Assembly (NCBI RefSeq): GCF_052324685.1
Contig: NC_135211.1
Span: 7,794,386-7,858,385, forward strand
Length of the DNA: 64,000 bases
Source of the DNA: Brachyhypopomus gauderio
Lineage: Eukaryota > Chordata > Actinopteri > Gymnotiformes > Hypopomidae
Direction: 5' to 3'
Shown here: piece after piece, positions 35,402 to 47,927 of the stretch
Layout: every line of letters starts with the position of its first letter
Numbering within the stretch: position 1 is the stretch's first letter
Translations under genes and position numbers: made by a program
Notes under the pieces: generated by a model
Seen by the model: the letters and a program-made list of their open reading frames with translations, nothing else
The model's database searches: none
What the model was told of the DNA's origin: nothing

Positions 35402-36101
35402 AGTGGAGTTTTACAAACACTCACGGTCAGTTGTGCCCCTGCCAAATCACTTGACTATGTGAAATGAAGAAAACGAGTAGCGAAAAGAAAGAAGAAGCAG
35501 CAACTCATCCATCATCGTCATCCTTTCCAAGTCCCTTTAAATGCCATCTGCAGGGGTTTTAACTTGCTGTTCATATTTTTGTTGCTTAATATTTCATATA
35601 GCTAAATGATATGCAAGTCATTAATGACACATAAGCAGCAGCAATCCACTCAAGATGGGCCTTTTAATTATCCAAGGAGTTCAAGCTGGTATGTCAAAAT
35701 GGGAACGGTGCTGTGTCCCTCCAAGAAAACGACTTGATACAAATATGCTATGTACACTACCAGATTGTCATGTACTCTGAGTCTAAGCTGTGAGAATTCA
35801 TAGCACACCAATAAACCCATGCTGAAATTCGAACATTTGTAATGTGCAGGGTGTTAAAAGGCCGGACGATAAAACGTAAGCGTTCATCTACTTATTCAGA
35901 ATGGCAGGAGAAGAAAGAAGATCAAGTAGTGACATATCCTGCCAGGATGCCTTTTGCAATGTGTTGTATGTGACTGTGTGCTGAGGCGAGGTTGAAGAGG
36001 AAGCTGCTTTTATCAGACTGGAAATGATGATTCTTGCCTCTTCCAATTCAACATAAATTCACCTTCTTTCGTGAAAAAGTCGGCAAAGACTTCTTCATAG
36101 A

Positions 36102-36183
36102 GGTAGCGTGGCCGTGTGGTCTAAGGCGCTGCATTTAAGCTCCATTCTCGTCGGAGGCGTGGGTTCAAATCCCACCGCTACCA
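36102..36183 (+). tRNA. U47: tRNA-Leu (UAA), degenerate (A14U, G30C)
   Basis: A14→U and a C30·C40 mismatch with variable loop GTCG; C12 is normal, unlike U2. The spacer has AACGAATGGATAC, where other units read AACGACTTGATAC, and ATAGAACACC. The counterpart is U63. Confidence 0.82.
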
Positions 36184-36885
36184 AGTGGAGTTTTACAAAC
36201 ACTCACGGTCAGTTGTGCCCCTGCCAAATCACTTGTCTATGTGAAAAGAAGAAAACGAGTAGCGAAAAGAAAGAAGAAGCAGCAACTCATCCATCATCAA
36301 GTCATCCTTTCCAAGTCCCTTTAAATGCCATCTGCAGGGGTTTTAACTTGCTGTTCATATTTTTGTTGCTTAATATTTCATATAGCTAAATGATATGCAA
36401 GTCATTAATGACACATAAGCAGCAGCAATCCACTCAAGATGGCCCTTTTAATTATCCAAGGAGTTCAAGCTGGTATGTCAAAATGGGAACGGTGCTGTGT
36501 CCCTCCAAGAAAACGAATGGATACAAATATGCTATGTACACTACCAGATTGTCATGTACTCTGAGTCTAAGCTGTGAGAATTCATAGAACACCAATAAAC
36601 CCATGCTGAAATTGGAACATTTGTAATGTGCAGGGTGTTAAAAGGCCGGACGATAAAACGTAAGCGTTCATCTACTTATTCAGAATGGCAGGAGAAGAAA
36701 GAAGATCAAGTAGTGACATATCCTGCCAGGATGCCTTTTGCAAAGTGTTGTATGTGACTGTGTGCTGAGGCGAGGTTGAAGAGGAAGCTGCTTTTATCAC
36801 ACTGGAAATGATGATTCTTGCCTCTTCCAATTCAACATAAATTCGCCTTCTTTCGTGAAAAAGTCGGCAAAGACTTCTTCAAAGA

Positions 36886-36967
36886 GGTAGCGTGGCCGAG
36901 TGGTCTAAGGCGCTGGATTTAAGCTCCATTCTCTTCGGAGGCATGGGTTCAAATCCCACCGCTTCCA
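36886..36967 (+). tRNA. U48: tRNA-Leu (UAA), degenerate (G49A, A70U)
   Basis: Two stem lesions: A49·C65 closing the T stem and U3·U70 in the acceptor. The leader is TTCAAAGAG. The counterpart is U64. Confidence 0.83.
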
Positions 36968-37667
36968 AGTGGAGTTTTACAAACACTCACGGTCAGTTGT
37001 GCCCCTGCCAAGTCACTTGTCTATGTGAAAAGAAGAAAACGAGTGGCGAAAAGAAAGAAGAAGCAGCAACTCATCCAACATCGTCATCCTTTTCAAGTCC
37101 CTTTAAATGCCATCTGCAGGGGTTTTAACTTGCTGTTCATATTTTTGTTGCTTAATATTTCATATAGCTAAATGATATGCAAGTCATTAATGACACATAA
37201 GCAGCAGCAATCCACTCAAGATGGGCCTTTTAATTATCCAAGGAGTTCAAGCTGGTATGTCAAAATGGGAACGGTGCTGTGTCCCTCCAAGAAAACGACT
37301 TGATACAAATATGCTATGTACACTACCAGATTGTCATGTACTCTGAGTCTAAGCTGTGAGAATTCATAGCACACCAATAAACCCATGCTGAAATTGGAAC
37401 ATTTGTAATGTGCAGGGTGTTAAAAGGCCGGACGATAAAACGTAAGCGTTCATCTACTTATTCAGAATGGCAGGAGAAGAAAGAAGATCAAGTAGTGACA
37501 TATCCTGCCAGGATGCCTTTTGCAAAGTGTTGTATGTGACTGTGTGCTGAGGCGAGGTTGAAGAGGAAGCTGCTTTTATCAGACTGGAAATGATGATTCT
37601 TGCCTCTTCCAATTCAACATAAATTCACCTTCTTTCGTGAAAAAGTCGGCAAAGACTTCTTCATAGA

Positions 37668-37749
37668 GGTAGCGTGGCCGAGTGGTCTAAGGCGCTGGAT
37701 TTAAGCTCCATTCTCTTCGCAGGCGTGGGTTCAAATCCCACCGCTTCCA
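37668..37749 (+). tRNA. U49: tRNA-Leu (UAA), degenerate (A70U, variable stem)
   Basis: U3·U70 in the acceptor, and CTC-TTCG-CAG breaks one variable-arm pair. The spacer has a 2-bp gain, ACTCTGTGAGTC, near 38126, which makes this unit 784 bp without the AA insertion. The counterpart is U65. Confidence 0.83.
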
Positions 37750-38451
37750 AGTGGAGTTTTACAAACACTCACGGTCAGTTGTGCCCCTGCCAAGTCACTT
37801 GTCTATGTGAAAAGAAGAAAACGAGTAGCGAAAAGAAAGAAGAAGCAGCAACTCATCCATCATCGTCATCCTTTCCAAGTCCCTTTAAATGCCATCTGCA
37901 GGGGTTTTAACTTGCTGTTCATATTTTTGTTGCTTAATATTTCATATAGCTAAATGATATGCAAGTCATTAATGACACATAAGCAGCAGCAATCCACTCA
38001 AGATGGGCCTTTTAATTATCCAAGGAGTTCAAGCTGGTATGTCAAAATGGGAACGATGCTGTGTCCCTCCAAGAAAACGACTTGATACAAATATGCTATG
38101 TACACTACCAGATTGTCATGTACTCTGTGAGTCTAAGCTGTGAGAATTCATAGCACACCAATAAACCCATGCTGAAATTGGAACATTTGTAATGTGCAGG
38201 GTGTTAAAAGGCCGGACGATAAAACGTAAGCGTTCATCTACTTATTCAGAATGGCAGGAGAAGAAAGAAGATCAAGTAGTGACATATCCTGCCAGGATGC
38301 CTTTTGCAAAGTGTTGTATGTGACTGTGTCCTGAGGCGAGGTTGAAGAGGAAGCTGCTTTTATCAGACTGGAAATGATGATTCTTGCCTCTTCCAATTCA
38401 ACATAAATTCACCTTCTTTCGTGAAAAAGTCGGCAAAGACTTCTTCATAGA

Positions 38452-38533
38452 GGTTGCGTGGCCGTGTGGTCTAAGGCGCTGCATTTAAGCTCCATTCTCT
38501 TTGGAGGCGTGGGTTCAAATCCCACCGCTACCA
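38452..38533 (+). tRNA. U50: tRNA-Leu (UAA), degenerate (A4U, A14U, G30C)
   Basis: Three lesions: U4·U69 in the acceptor (GGTTGCG), loss of A14, and C30·C40. The variable loop is TTTG. The spacer has TTAAGATTTC and TTTAAAAGCC. It is near-identical to U66 and U68. Among the most damaged copies. Confidence 0.8.
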
Positions 38534-39233
38534 AGTGGAGTTTTACAAACACTCACGGTCAGTTGTGCCCCTGCCAAATCACTTGTCTATGTGAAAAGAA
38601 GAAAACGAGTAGCGAAAAGAAAGAAGAAGCAGCAACTCATCCATCATCGTCATCCTTTCCAAGTCCCTTTAAAAGCCATCTGCAGGGGTTTTAACTTGCT
38701 GTTCATATTTTTGTTGCTTAAGATTTCATATAGCTAAATGATATGCAAGTCATTTATGACACATAAGCAGCAGCAATCCACTCAAGATGGGCCTTTTAAT
38801 TATCCAAGGAGTTCAAGCTGGTATGTCAAAATGGGAACGGTGCTGTGTCCCTCCAAGAAAACGACTTGATACAAATATGCTATGTACACTACCAGATTGT
38901 CATGTACTCTGAGTCTAAGCTGTGAGAATTCATAGCACACCAATAAACCCATGCTGAAATTGGAACATTTGTAATGTGCAGGGTGTTAAAAGGCCGGACG
39001 ATAAAACGTAAGCGTTCATCTACTTATTCTGAATGGCAGGAGAAGAAAGAAGATCAAGTAGTGACATATCCTGCCAGGATGCCTTTTGCAAAGTGTTGTA
39101 TGTGACTGTGTGCTGAGGCGAGGTTGAAGAGGAAGCTGCTTTTATCAGACTGGAAATGATGATTCTTGCCTCTTCCAATTCAACATAAATTCACATTCTT
39201 TCGTGAAAAAGTCGGCAAAGACTTCTTCATAGA

Positions 39234-39315
39234 GGTAGCGTGGCCGAGTGGTCTAAGGCGCTGGATTTAAGCTCCATTCTCTTCGGAGGCGTGGGTTCAA
39301 ATCCCACCGCTACCA
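39234..39315 (+). tRNA. U51: tRNA-Leu (UAA), fully paired acceptor
   Basis: C66 form with U34-type spacer (GTAGTGAAAAG, ACATTAGTAATG). The leader has a private TTCACATTC. The 12,526-bp correspondence stops here, since U67 is a different type. Confidence 0.93.
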
Positions 39316-40017
39316 AGTGGAGTTTTACAAACACTCACGGTCAGTTGTGCCCCTGCCAAATCACTTGTCTATGTGAAAAGAAGAAAACGAGTAGTGAAAA
39401 GAAAGAAGAAGCAGCAACTCATCCATCATCAAGTCATCCTTTCCAAGTCCCTTTAAATGCCATCTGCAGGGGTTTTAACTTGCTGTTCATATTTTTGTTG
39501 CTTAATATTTCATATAGCTAAATGATATGCAAGTCATTTATGACACATAAGCAGCAGCAATCCACTCAAGATGGGCCTTTTAATTATCCAAGGAGTTCAA
39601 GCAGGTATGTCAAAATGGGAACGGTGCTGTGTCCCTCCAAGAAAACGACTTGATACAAGTATGCTATGTACACTACCAGATTGTCATGTACTCTGAGTCT
39701 AAGCTGTGAGAATTCATAGCACACCAATAAACCCATGCTGAAATTGGAACATTAGTAATGTGCAGGGTGTTAAAAGGCCGGACGATAAAACGTAAGCGTT
39801 CATCTACTTATTCAGAATGGCAGGAGAAGAAAGAAGATCAAGTAGTGACATATCCTGCCAGGATGCCTTTTGCAAAGTGTTGTATGTGACTGTGTGCTGA
39901 GGCGAGGTTGAAGAGGAAGCTGCTTTTATCAGACTGGAAATGATGATTCTTGCCTCTTCCAATTCAACATAAATTCACCTTCTTTCGTGAAAAAGTCGGC
40001 AAAGACTTCTTCATAGA

Positions 40018-40099
40018 GGTAGCGTGGCCGAGTGGTCTAAGGCGCTGGATTTAAGCTCCATTCTCTTCGGAGGCGTGGGTTCAAATCCCACTGCTACCA
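40018..40099 (+). tRNA. U52: tRNA-Leu (UAA), common form
   Basis: U66 form. The spacer has GGGGTATTAAC at 40252, which removes the second T4 run. It is the first unit of a 2346-bp trimer. Confidence 0.93.
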
Positions 40100-40799
40100 A
40101 GTGGAGTTTTACAAACACTCACGGTCAGTTGTGCCCCTGCCAAATCACTTGTCTATGTGAAAAGAAGAAAACGAGTAGCGAAAAGAAAGAAGAAGCAGCA
40201 ACTCATCCATCATCGTCATCCTTTCCAAGTCCCTTTAAATGCCATCTGCAGGGGTATTAACTTGCTGTTCATATTTTTGTTGCTTAATATTTCATATAGC
40301 TAAATGATATGCAAGTCATTAATGACACATAAGCAGCAGCAATCCACTCAAGATGGGCCTTTTAATTATCCAAGGAGTTCAAGCTGGTATGTCAAAATGG
40401 GAACGGTGCTGTGTCCCTCCAAGAAAACGACTTGATACAAATATGCTATGTACACTACCAGATTGTCATGTACTCTGAGTCTAAGCTGTGAGAATTCATA
40501 GCACACCAATAAACCCATGCTGAAATTGGAACATTTGTAATGTGCAGGGTGTTAAAAGGCCGGACGATAAAACGTAAGCGTTCATCTACTTATTCAGAAT
40601 GGCAGGAGAAGAAAGAAGATCAAGTAGTGACATATCCTGCCAGGATGCCTTTTGCAATGTGTTGTATGTGACTGTGTGCTGAGGCGAGGTTGAAGAGGAA
40701 GCTGCTTTTATCAGACTGGAAATGATGATTCTTGCCTCTTCCAATTCAACATAAATTCACCTTCTTTCGTGAAAAAGTCGGCAAAGACTTCTTCATAGA

Positions 40800-40881
40800 G
40801 GTAGCGTGGCCGAGTGGTCTAAGGCGCTGGATTTAAGCTCCATTCTCTTCGGAGGCGTGGGTTCAAATCCCACTGCTACCA
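40800..40881 (+). tRNA. U53: tRNA-Leu (UAA), common form
   Basis: U66 form with an unremarkable 782-bp spacer. It is the middle unit of the trimer. Confidence 0.93.
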
Positions 40882-41581
40882 AGTGGAGTTTTACAAACAC
40901 TCACGGTCAGTTGTGCCCCTGCCAAATCACTTGTCTATGTGAAAAGAAGAAAACGAGTAGCGAAAAGAAAGAAGAAGCAGCAACTCATCCATCATCGTCA
41001 TCCTTTCCAAGTCCCTTTAAATGCCATCTGCAGGGGTTTTAACTTGCTGTTCATATTTTTGTTGCTTAATATTTCATATAGCTAAATGATATGCAAGTCA
41101 TTAATGACACATAAGCAGCAGCAATCCACTCAAGATGGGCCTTTTAATTATCCAAGGAGTTCAAGCTGGTATGTCAAAATGGGAACGGTGCTGTGTCCCT
41201 CCAAGAAAACGACTTGATACAAATATGCTATGTACACTACCAGATTGTCATGTACTCTGAGTCTAAGCTGTGAGAATTCATAGCACACCAATAAACCCAT
41301 GCTGAAATTGGAACATTTGTAATGTGCAGGGTGTTAAAAGGCCGGACGATAAAACGTAAGCGTTCATCTACTTATTCAGAATGGCAGGAGAAGAAAGAAG
41401 ATCAAGTAGTGACATATCCTGCCAGGATGCCTTTTGCAATGTGTTGTATGTGACTGTGTGCTGAGGCGAGGTTGAAGAGGAAGCTGCTTTTATCAGACTG
41501 GAAATGATGATTCTTGCCTCTTCCAATTCAACATAAATTCACCTTCTTTCGTGAAAAAGTCGGCAAAGACTTCTTCATAGA

Positions 41582-41663
41582 GGTAGCGTGGCCGAGTGGT
41601 CTAAGGCGCTGGATTTAAGCTCCATTCTCTTCGGAGGCGTGGGTTCAAATCCCACTGCTACAA
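41582..41663 (+). tRNA. U54: tRNA-Leu (UAA), acceptor mismatch (C72A), mosaic unit
   Basis: G1·A72 with U66 and CAGCAACAATCC, as in U33. From about 42099 the spacer switches to ACATTAGTAATG with GCTGAGGCGAGG. The counterpart U57 keeps the U33-type end. Confidence 0.86.
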
Positions 41664-42363
41664 AGTGGAGTTTTACAAACACTCACGGTCAGTTGTGCCC
41701 CTGCCAAATCACTTGTCTATGTGAAAAGAAGAAAACGAGTAGCGAAAAGAAAGAAGAAGCAGCAACTCATCCATCCTTGTCATCCTTTCCAAGTCCCTTT
41801 AAATGCCATCTGCAGGGGTTTTAACTTGCTGTTCATATTTTTGTTGCTTAATATTTCATATAGCTAAATGATATGCAAGTCATTAATGACACATAAGCAG
41901 CAACAATCCACTCAAGATGGGCCTTTTAATTATCCAAGGAGTTCAAGCTGGTATGTCAAAATGGGAACGGTGCTGTGTCCCTCCAAGAAAACGACTTGAT
42001 ACAAATATGCTATGTACACTACCAGATTGTCATGTACTCTGAGTCTAAGCTGTGAGAATTCATAGCACACCAATAAACCCATGCTGAAATTGGAACATTA
42101 GTAATGTGCAGGGTGTTAAAAGGCCGGACGATAAAACGTAAGCGTTCATCTACTTATTCAGAATGGCAGGAGAAGAAAGAAGATCAAGTAGTGACATATC
42201 CTGCCAGGATGCCTTTTGCAAAGTGTTGTATGTGACTGTGTGCTGAGGCGAGGTTGAAGAGGAAGCTGCTTTTATCAGACTGGAAATGATGATTCTTGCC
42301 TCTTCCAATTCAACATAAATTCACCTTCTTTCGTGAAAAAGTCGGCAAAGACTTCTTCATAGA

Positions 42364-42445
42364 GGTAGCGTGGCCGAGTGGTCTAAGGCGCTGGATTTAA
42401 GCTCCATTCTCTTCGGAGGCGTGGGTTCAAATCCCACTGCTACCA
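42364..42445 (+). tRNA. U55: tRNA-Leu (UAA), common form
   Basis: Repeats U52 2346 bp later, including GGGGTATTAAC in the spacer. Confidence 0.93.
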
Positions 42446-43145
42446 AGTGGAGTTTTACAAACACTCACGGTCAGTTGTGCCCCTGCCAAATCACTTGTCT
42501 ATGTGAAAAGAAGAAAACGAGTAGCGAAAAGAAAGAAGAAGCAGCAACTCATCCATCATCGTCATCCTTTCCAAGTCCCTTTAAATGCCATCTGCAGGGG
42601 TATTAACTTGCTGTTCATATTTTTGTTGCTTAATATTTCATATAGCTAAATGATATGCAAGTCATTAATGACACATAAGCAGCAGCAATCCACTCAAGAT
42701 GGGCCTTTTAATTATCCAAGGAGTTCAAGCTGGTATGTCAAAATGGGAACGGTGCTGTGTCCCTCCAAGAAAACGACTTGATACAAATATGCTATGTACA
42801 CTACCAGATTGTCATGTACTCTGAGTCTAAGCTGTGAGAATTCATAGCACACCAATAAACCCATGCTGAAATTGGAACATTTGTAATGTGCAGGGTGTTA
42901 AAAGGCCGGACGATAAAACGTAAGCGTTCATCTACTTATTCAGAATGGCAGGAGAAGAAAGAAGATCAAGTAGTGACATATCCTGCCAGGATGCCTTTTG
43001 CAATGTGTTGTATGTGACTGTGTGCTGAGGCGAGGTTGAAGAGGAAGCTGCTTTTATCAGACTGGAAATGATGATTCTTGCCTCTTCCAATTCAACATAA
43101 ATTCACCTTCTTTCGTGAAAAAGTCGGCAAAGACTTCTTCATAGA

Positions 43146-43227
43146 GGTAGCGTGGCCGAGTGGTCTAAGGCGCTGGATTTAAGCTCCATTCTCTTCGGAG
43201 GCGTGGGTTCAAATCCCACTGCTACCA
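43146..43227 (+). tRNA. U56: tRNA-Leu (UAA), common form
   Basis: Repeats U53 as middle unit of the second trimer. Confidence 0.93.
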
Positions 43228-43927
43228 AGTGGAGTTTTACAAACACTCACGGTCAGTTGTGCCCCTGCCAAATCACTTGTCTATGTGAAAAGAAGAAAAC
43301 GAGTAGCGAAAAGAAAGAAGAAGCAGCAACTCATCCATCATCGTCATCCTTTCCAAGTCCCTTTAAATGCCATCTGCAGGGGTTTTAACTTGCTGTTCAT
43401 ATTTTTGTTGCTTAATATTTCATATAGCTAAATGATATGCAAGTCATTAATGACACATAAGCAGCAGCAATCCACTCAAGATGGGCCTTTTAATTATCCA
43501 AGGAGTTCAAGCTGGTATGTCAAAATGGGAACGGTGCTGTGTCCCTCCAAGAAAACGACTTGATACAAATATGCTATGTACACTACCAGATTGTCATGTA
43601 CTCTGAGTCTAAGCTGTGAGAATTCATAGCACACCAATAAACCCATGCTGAAATTGGAACATTTGTAATGTGCAGGGTGTTAAAAGGCCGGACGATAAAA
43701 CGTAAGCGTTCATCTACTTATTCAGAATGGCAGGAGAAGAAAGAAGATCAAGTAGTGACATATCCTGCCAGGATGCCTTTTGCAATGTGTTGTATGTGAC
43801 TGTGTGCTGAGGCGAGGTTGAAGAGGAAGCTGCTTTTATCAGACTGGAAATGATGATTCTTGCCTCTTCCAATTCAACATAAATTCACCTTCTTTCGTGA
43901 AAAAGTCGGCAAAGACTTCTTCATAGA

Positions 43928-44009
43928 GGTAGCGTGGCCGAGTGGTCTAAGGCGCTGGATTTAAGCTCCATTCTCTTCGGAGGCGTGGGTTCAAATCCCA
44001 CTGCTACAA
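43928..44009 (+). tRNA. U57: tRNA-Leu (UAA), acceptor mismatch (C72A)
   Basis: G1·A72 with U66. The full U33/U38-type spacer runs to GCTAAGGCGACG and CTTACCTC. Confidence 0.86.
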
Positions 44010-44709
44010 AGTGGAGTTTTACAAACACTCACGGTCAGTTGTGCCCCTGCCAAATCACTTGTCTATGTGAAAAGAAGAAAACGAGTAGCGAAAAGAAAGA
44101 AGAAGCAGCAACTCATCCATCCTTGTCATCCTTTCCAAGTCCCTTTAAATGCCATCTGCAGGGGTTTTAACTTGCTGTTCATATTTTTGTTGCTTAATAT
44201 TTCATATAGCTAAATGATATGCAAGTCATTAATGACACATAAGCAGCAACAATCCACTCAAGATGGGCCTTTTAATTATCCAAGGAGTTCAAGCTGGTAT
44301 GTCAAAATGGGAACGGTGCTGTGTCCCTCCAAGAAAACGACTTGATACAAATATGCTATGTACACTACCAGATTGTCATGTACTCTGAGTCTAAGCTGTG
44401 AGAATTCATAGCACACCAATAAACCCATGCTGAAATTGGAACATTTGTAATGTGCAGGGTGTTAAAAGGCCGGACGATAAAACGTAAGCGTTCATCTACT
44501 TATTCAGAATGGCAGGAGAAGAAAGAAGATCAAGTAGTGACATATCCTGCCAGGATGCCTTTTGCAAAGTGTTGTATGTGACTGTGTGCTAAGGCGACGT
44601 TGAAGACGAAGCTGCTTTTATCAGACTGGAAATGATGATTCTTACCTCTTCCAATTCAACATAAATTTACCTTCTTTCGTGAAAAAGTCGGCAAAGACTT
44701 CTTCATAGA

Positions 44710-44791
44710 GGTAGCGTGGCCGAGTGGTCTAAGGCGCTGGATTTAAGCTCCATACTCTTCGGAGGCGTGGGTTCAAATCCCACCGCTACCA
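44710..44791 (+). tRNA. U58: tRNA-Leu (UAA), fully paired acceptor, U44A
   Basis: C66 form with a private change after the anticodon stem (TCCAT-A-CTC). The base is outside any stem, so little effect is expected. Counterpart of U42. Confidence 0.92.
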
Positions 44792-45493
44792 AGTGGAGTT
44801 TTACAAACACTCACGGTCAGTTGTGCCCCTGCCAAATCACTTGTCTATGTGAAAAGAAGAAAACGAGTAGTGAAAAGAAAGAAGAAGCAGCAACTCATCC
44901 ATCATCAAGTCATCCTTTCCAAGTCCCTTTAAATGCCATCTGCAGGGGTTTTAACTTGCTGTTCATATTTTTGTTGCTTAATATTTCATATAGCTAAATG
45001 ATATGCAAGTCATTTATGACACATAAGCAGCAGCAATCCACTCAAGATGGGCCTTTTAATTATCCAAGGAGTTCAAGCAGGTATGTCAAAATGGGAACGG
45101 TGCTGTGTCCCTCCAAGAAAACGACTTGATACAAGTATGCTATGTACACTACCAGATTGTCATGTACTCTGAGTCTAAGCTGTGAGAATTCATAGCACAC
45201 CAATAAACCCATGCTGAAATTGGAACATTAGTAATGTGCAGGGTGTTAAAAGGCCGGACGATAAAACGTAAGCGTTCATCTACTTATTCAGAATGGCAGG
45301 AGAAGAAAGAAGATCAAGTAGTGACATATCCTGCCAGGATGCCTTTTGCAAAGTGTTGTATGTGACTGTGTGCTGAGGCGAGGTTGAAGAGGAAGCTGCT
45401 TTTATCAGACTGGAAATGATGATTCTTGCCTCTTCCAATTCAACATAAATTCACCTTCTTTCTTGAAAAAGTCGGCAAAGACTTCTTCATAGA

Positions 45494-45575
45494 GGTAGCG
45501 TGGCCGAGTGGTCTAAGGCGCTGGATTTAAGCTCCATTCTCTTCGGAGGCGTGGGTTCAAATCCCACCGCTACAA
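45494..45575 (+). tRNA. U59: tRNA-Leu (UAA), acceptor mismatch (C72A)
   Basis: G1·A72 with C66; counterpart of U43, with the same spacer markers. Confidence 0.86.
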
Positions 45576-46277
45576 AGTGGAGTTTTACAAACACTCACGG
45601 TCAGTTGTGCCCCTGCCAAATCACTTGTCTATGTGAAAAGAAGAAAACGAGTAGCGAAAAGAAAGAAGAAGCAGCAACTCATCCATCATCAAGTCATCCT
45701 TTCCAAGTCCCTTTAAATGCCATCTGCAGGGGTTTTAACTTGCTGTTCATATTTTTGTTGCTTAATATTTCATATAGCTAAATGATATGCAAGTCATTAA
45801 TGACACATAAGCAGCAGCAATCCACTCAAGATGGCCCTTTTAATTATCCAAGGAGTTCAAGCTGGTATGTCAAAATGGGAACGGTGCTGTGTCCCTCCAA
45901 GAAAACGACTTGATACAAATATGCTATGTACACTACCAGATTGTCATGTACTCTGAGTCTAAGCTGTGAGAATTCATAGCACACCAATAAACCCATGCTG
46001 AAATTGGAACATTTGTAATGTGCAGGGTGTTAAAAGGCCGGACGATAAAACGTAAGCGTTCATCTACTTATTCAGAATGGCAGGAGAAGAAAGAAGATCA
46101 AGTAGTGACATATCCTGCCAGGATGCCTTTTGCAAAGTGTTGTATGTGACTGTGTGCTAAGGCGACGTTGAAGACGAAGCTGCTTTTATCAGACTGGAAA
46201 TGATGATTCTTACCTCTTCCAATTCAACATAAATTTACCTTCTTTCGTGAAAAAGTCGGCAAAGACTTCTTCATAGA

Positions 46278-46359
46278 GGTAGCGTGGCCGAGTGGTCTAA
46301 GGCGCTGGATTTAAGCTCCATTCTCTTCGGAGGCGTGGGTTCAAATCCCACCGCTACCA
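46278..46359 (+). tRNA. U60: tRNA-Leu (UAA), fully paired acceptor
   Basis: C66 form; counterpart of U44. Confidence 0.93.
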
Positions 46360-47061
46360 AGTGGAGTTTTACAAACACTCACGGTCAGTTGTGCCCCTGC
46401 CAAATCACTTGTCTATGTGAAAAGAAGAAAACGAGTAGTGAAAAGAAAGAAGAAGCAGCAACTCATCCATCATCAAGTCATCCTTTCCAAGTCCCTTTAA
46501 ATGCCATCTGCAGGGGTTTTAACTTGCTGTTCATATTTTTGTTGCTTAATATTTCATATAGCTAAATGATATGCAAGTCATTTATGACACATAAGCAGCA
46601 GCAATCCACTCAAGATGGGCCTTTTAATTATCCAAGGAGTTCAAGCAGGTATGTCAAAATGGGAACGGTGCTGTGTCCCTCCAAGAAAACGACTTGATAC
46701 AAGTATGCTATGTACACTACCAGATTGTCATGTACTCTGAGTCTAAGCTGTGAGAATTCATAGCACACCAATAAACCCATGCTGAAATTGGAACATTAGT
46801 AATGTGCAGGGTGTTAAAAGGCCGGACGATAAAACGTAAGCGTTCATCTACTTATTCAGAATGGCAGGAGAAGAAAGAAGATCAAGTAGTGACATATCCT
46901 GCCAGGATGCCTTTTGCAAAGTGTTGTATGTGACTGTGTGCTGAGGCGAGGTTGAAGAGGAAGCTGCTTTTATCAGACTGGAAATGATGATTCTTGCCTC
47001 TTCCAATTCAACATAAATTCACCTTCTTTCTTGAAAAAGTCGGCAAAGACTTCTTCATAGA

Positions 47062-47143
47062 GGTAGCGTGGCCGAGTGGTCTAAGGCGCTGGATTTAAGC
47101 TCCATTCTCTTCGGAGGCGTGGGTTCAAATCCCACCGCTACAA
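47062..47143 (+). tRNA. U61: tRNA-Leu (UAA), acceptor mismatch (C72A)
   Basis: G1·A72 with C66; counterpart of U45, including TTTATGAGAC at the spacer end. Confidence 0.86.
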
Positions 47144-47845
47144 AGTGGAGTTTTACAAACACTCACGGTCAGTTGTGCCCCTGCCAAATCACTTGTCTAT
47201 GTGAAAAGAAGAAAACGAGTAGCGAAAAGAAAGAAGAAGCAGCAACTCATCCATCATCAAGTCATCCTTTCCAAGTCCCTTTAAATGCCATCTGCAGGGG
47301 TTTTAACTTGCTGTTCATATTTTTGTTGCTTAATATTTCATATAGCTAAATGATATGCAAGTCATTAATGACACATAAGCAGCAGCAATCCACTCAAGAT
47401 GGCCCTTTTAATTATCCAAGGAGTTCAAGCTGGTATGTCAAAATGGGAACGGTGCTGTGTCCCTCCAAGAAAACGACTTGATACAAATATGCTATGTACA
47501 CTACCAGATTGTCATGTACTCTGAGTCTAAGCTGTGAGAATTCATAGCACACCAATAAACCCATGCTGAAATTGGAACATTTGTAATGTGCAGGGTGTTA
47601 AAAGGCCGGACGATAAAACGTAAGCGTTCATCTACTTATTCAGAATGGCAGGAGAAGAAAGAAGATCAAGTAGTGACATATCCTGCCAGGATGCCTTTTG
47701 CAAAGTGTTGTATGTGACTGTGTGCTGAGGCGAGGTTGAAGAGGAAGCTGCTTTTATGAGACTGGAAATGATGATTCTTGCCTCTTCCAATTCAACATAA
47801 ATTCACCTTCTTTCGTGAAAAAGTTGGCAAAGTCTTCTTCATAGA

Positions 47846-47927
47846 GGTAGCGTGGCCGAGTGGTCTAAGGCGCTGGATTTAAGCTCCATTCTCTTTGTAG
47901 GCGTGGGTTCAAATCCCACTGCTACCA
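47846..47927 (+). tRNA. U62: tRNA-Leu (UAA), broken variable stem
   Basis: CTC-TTTG-TAG variable arm and AAAGTTGGC leader, as in U46, but with the normal TTGTCTATG and GAAAAGAAG after the gene. AAATTCGAAC near 48351 is shared with U46. Confidence 0.85.

Larger units (their letters stand above)
32184..39233 (+). repeat. Nine-unit segmental duplication, copy 1 (U42–U50)
   Basis: Nine consecutive units correspond one to one with U58–U66 at a constant offset of 12,526 bp. Rare variants occur in the same order: the broken variable stem, AACGAATGGATAC, G49→A/A70→U, the 2-bp gain in U49, and A4→U. Confidence 0.92.
40018..44709 (+). repeat. 2346-bp three-unit repeat, two copies (U52–U57)
   Basis: 40018–42363 and 42364–44709. 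The first members share GGGGTATTAAC and the third members the C72→A gene with CAGCAACAATCC. The third members differ in the last part of their spacers. Confidence 0.87.

Noticed and set aside
36390-36587. 65-codon ATG frame in the U47 spacer (also at 48916–49113 in U63)
   Set aside because: It exists only because CTTGA became ATGGA in these two duplicated units, removing a stop codon. No related frame is present in other units.
38501-38737. 78-codon ATG frame over the end of the gene in U50 and similar units
   Set aside because: The ATG comes from TTTGGAGG or GGCATGGG changes or frame choice inside the tRNA variable/T arm. It is a shadow frame.
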